From Schistocephalus solidus (taxonomy: Eukaryota; Platyhelminthes; Cestoda; Diphyllobothriidea; Diphyllobothriidae), in assembly GCA_017591395.1 (NCBI GenBank), contig WEDG01002857.1, positions 1 to 64,000 of the forward strand: 64,000 nucleotides of DNA, in the 5' to 3' direction. The position numbers were made by a program, and so were the translations under genes. Below the pieces are notes generated by a model that was given only the letters and a program-made list of their open reading frames with translations, searched no databases and was not told the origin of the DNA. This document shows positions 63,778-64,000 of the stretch, in pieces; the first letter of the stretch is position 1; the number at the start of each line of letters is the position of its first letter.

Positions 63778-64000
63778 TGGTTGGGGGCCCCGTAGTTATA
63801 TGACAGTTCGACCGTCGATTACGACCAGGTCCACCGTATGCTCCACGGAATGGTGATGCAAGGACAATGACTTGCGCGTGAATTAGTTTTAAGTGGTAGT
63901 AACCTTGCGCTGCAGCTACCGCACTCTCTCCTCCTCCCCCACCTGAACCCGGTGTCATGACAAAGTCAAGATAACCGGAGGCGGGAGAGGACGCAGGTGG
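63778..64000 (-). repeat. 450-bp dispersed repeat, cut by window edge
   Basis: Begins 'gacagttcgaccgtcgatta' and continues through 'gcgctgcagctaccgcactc' to the right edge, in inverse orientation to the 8.1-kb copy. Confidence 0.75.

Overview
The window is eukaryotic. One long split gene on the minus strand, a laminin alpha chain, occupies about 16.3-62.9 kb. It is embedded in introns full of retroelement remnants, microsatellites and short tandem or inverted repeats. The coding exons define a laminin alpha subunit by domain order. The mobile elements are Penelope-like elements (PLEs) with GIY-YIG endonuclease domains, RTE-like and CR1/jockey-like LINE fragments, and a tRNA-headed SINE. Together with very short (TA)n-anchored insertions this suggests a parasitic flatworm with a large genome. 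I lean towards a diphyllobothriidean tapeworm, but that is an inference from family resemblance and was not tested.

Laminin gene (minus strand, 62872 down to 16322). I could place 32 coding exons with GT-AG junctions. Their phases chain without a break from the first exon to a terminal TGA (7,703 nt, 2,566 residues plus stop). The 5' end (signal peptide, LamNT domain, first LE repeats) lies beyond the right edge. In order: about eight laminin EGF-like (LE) repeats (exons 1-6, 62.9-61.1 kb); a laminin IV (L4) domain (exons 6-9, 61.0-55.4 kb); an unusual Cys-free insertion (exon 10); about three more LE repeats (exons 11-12, 52.5-50.6 kb); a coiled-coil region (exons 13-16, 46.5-38.8 kb); and five LamG modules (exons 16-32, 38.8-16.3 kb). 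One LamG2 exon (35750-35842) has an in-frame TAA, which is either a real disruption or a sequence or model problem.

Downstream flank (1-16.3 kb). I recognise no host gene. It holds three or more decayed PLE copies (1.65-2.25 kb minus, 6.7-7.0 kb plus, 10.4-12.3 kb plus), SINE copies, copies of a 450-bp dispersed repeat and a 500-bp TAC/CTA microsatellite.

Introns. Large introns contain a PLE nested inside a second PLE (47.4-50.4 kb), both bounded by (TA)n. There are also tandem PLE terminal repeats (59.0-59.7 kb), LINE remnants (28-29.5 kb, 40.6-41.6 kb), long foldback repeats (43.9-44.1 kb, 33.15-33.27 kb) and tandem arrays of 192, 205, 287 and 368 bp units. The most interesting non-coding signal is a set of hammerhead-ribozyme-like motifs: one nearly complete (59.78-59.85 kb) and several at PLE 3' ends.
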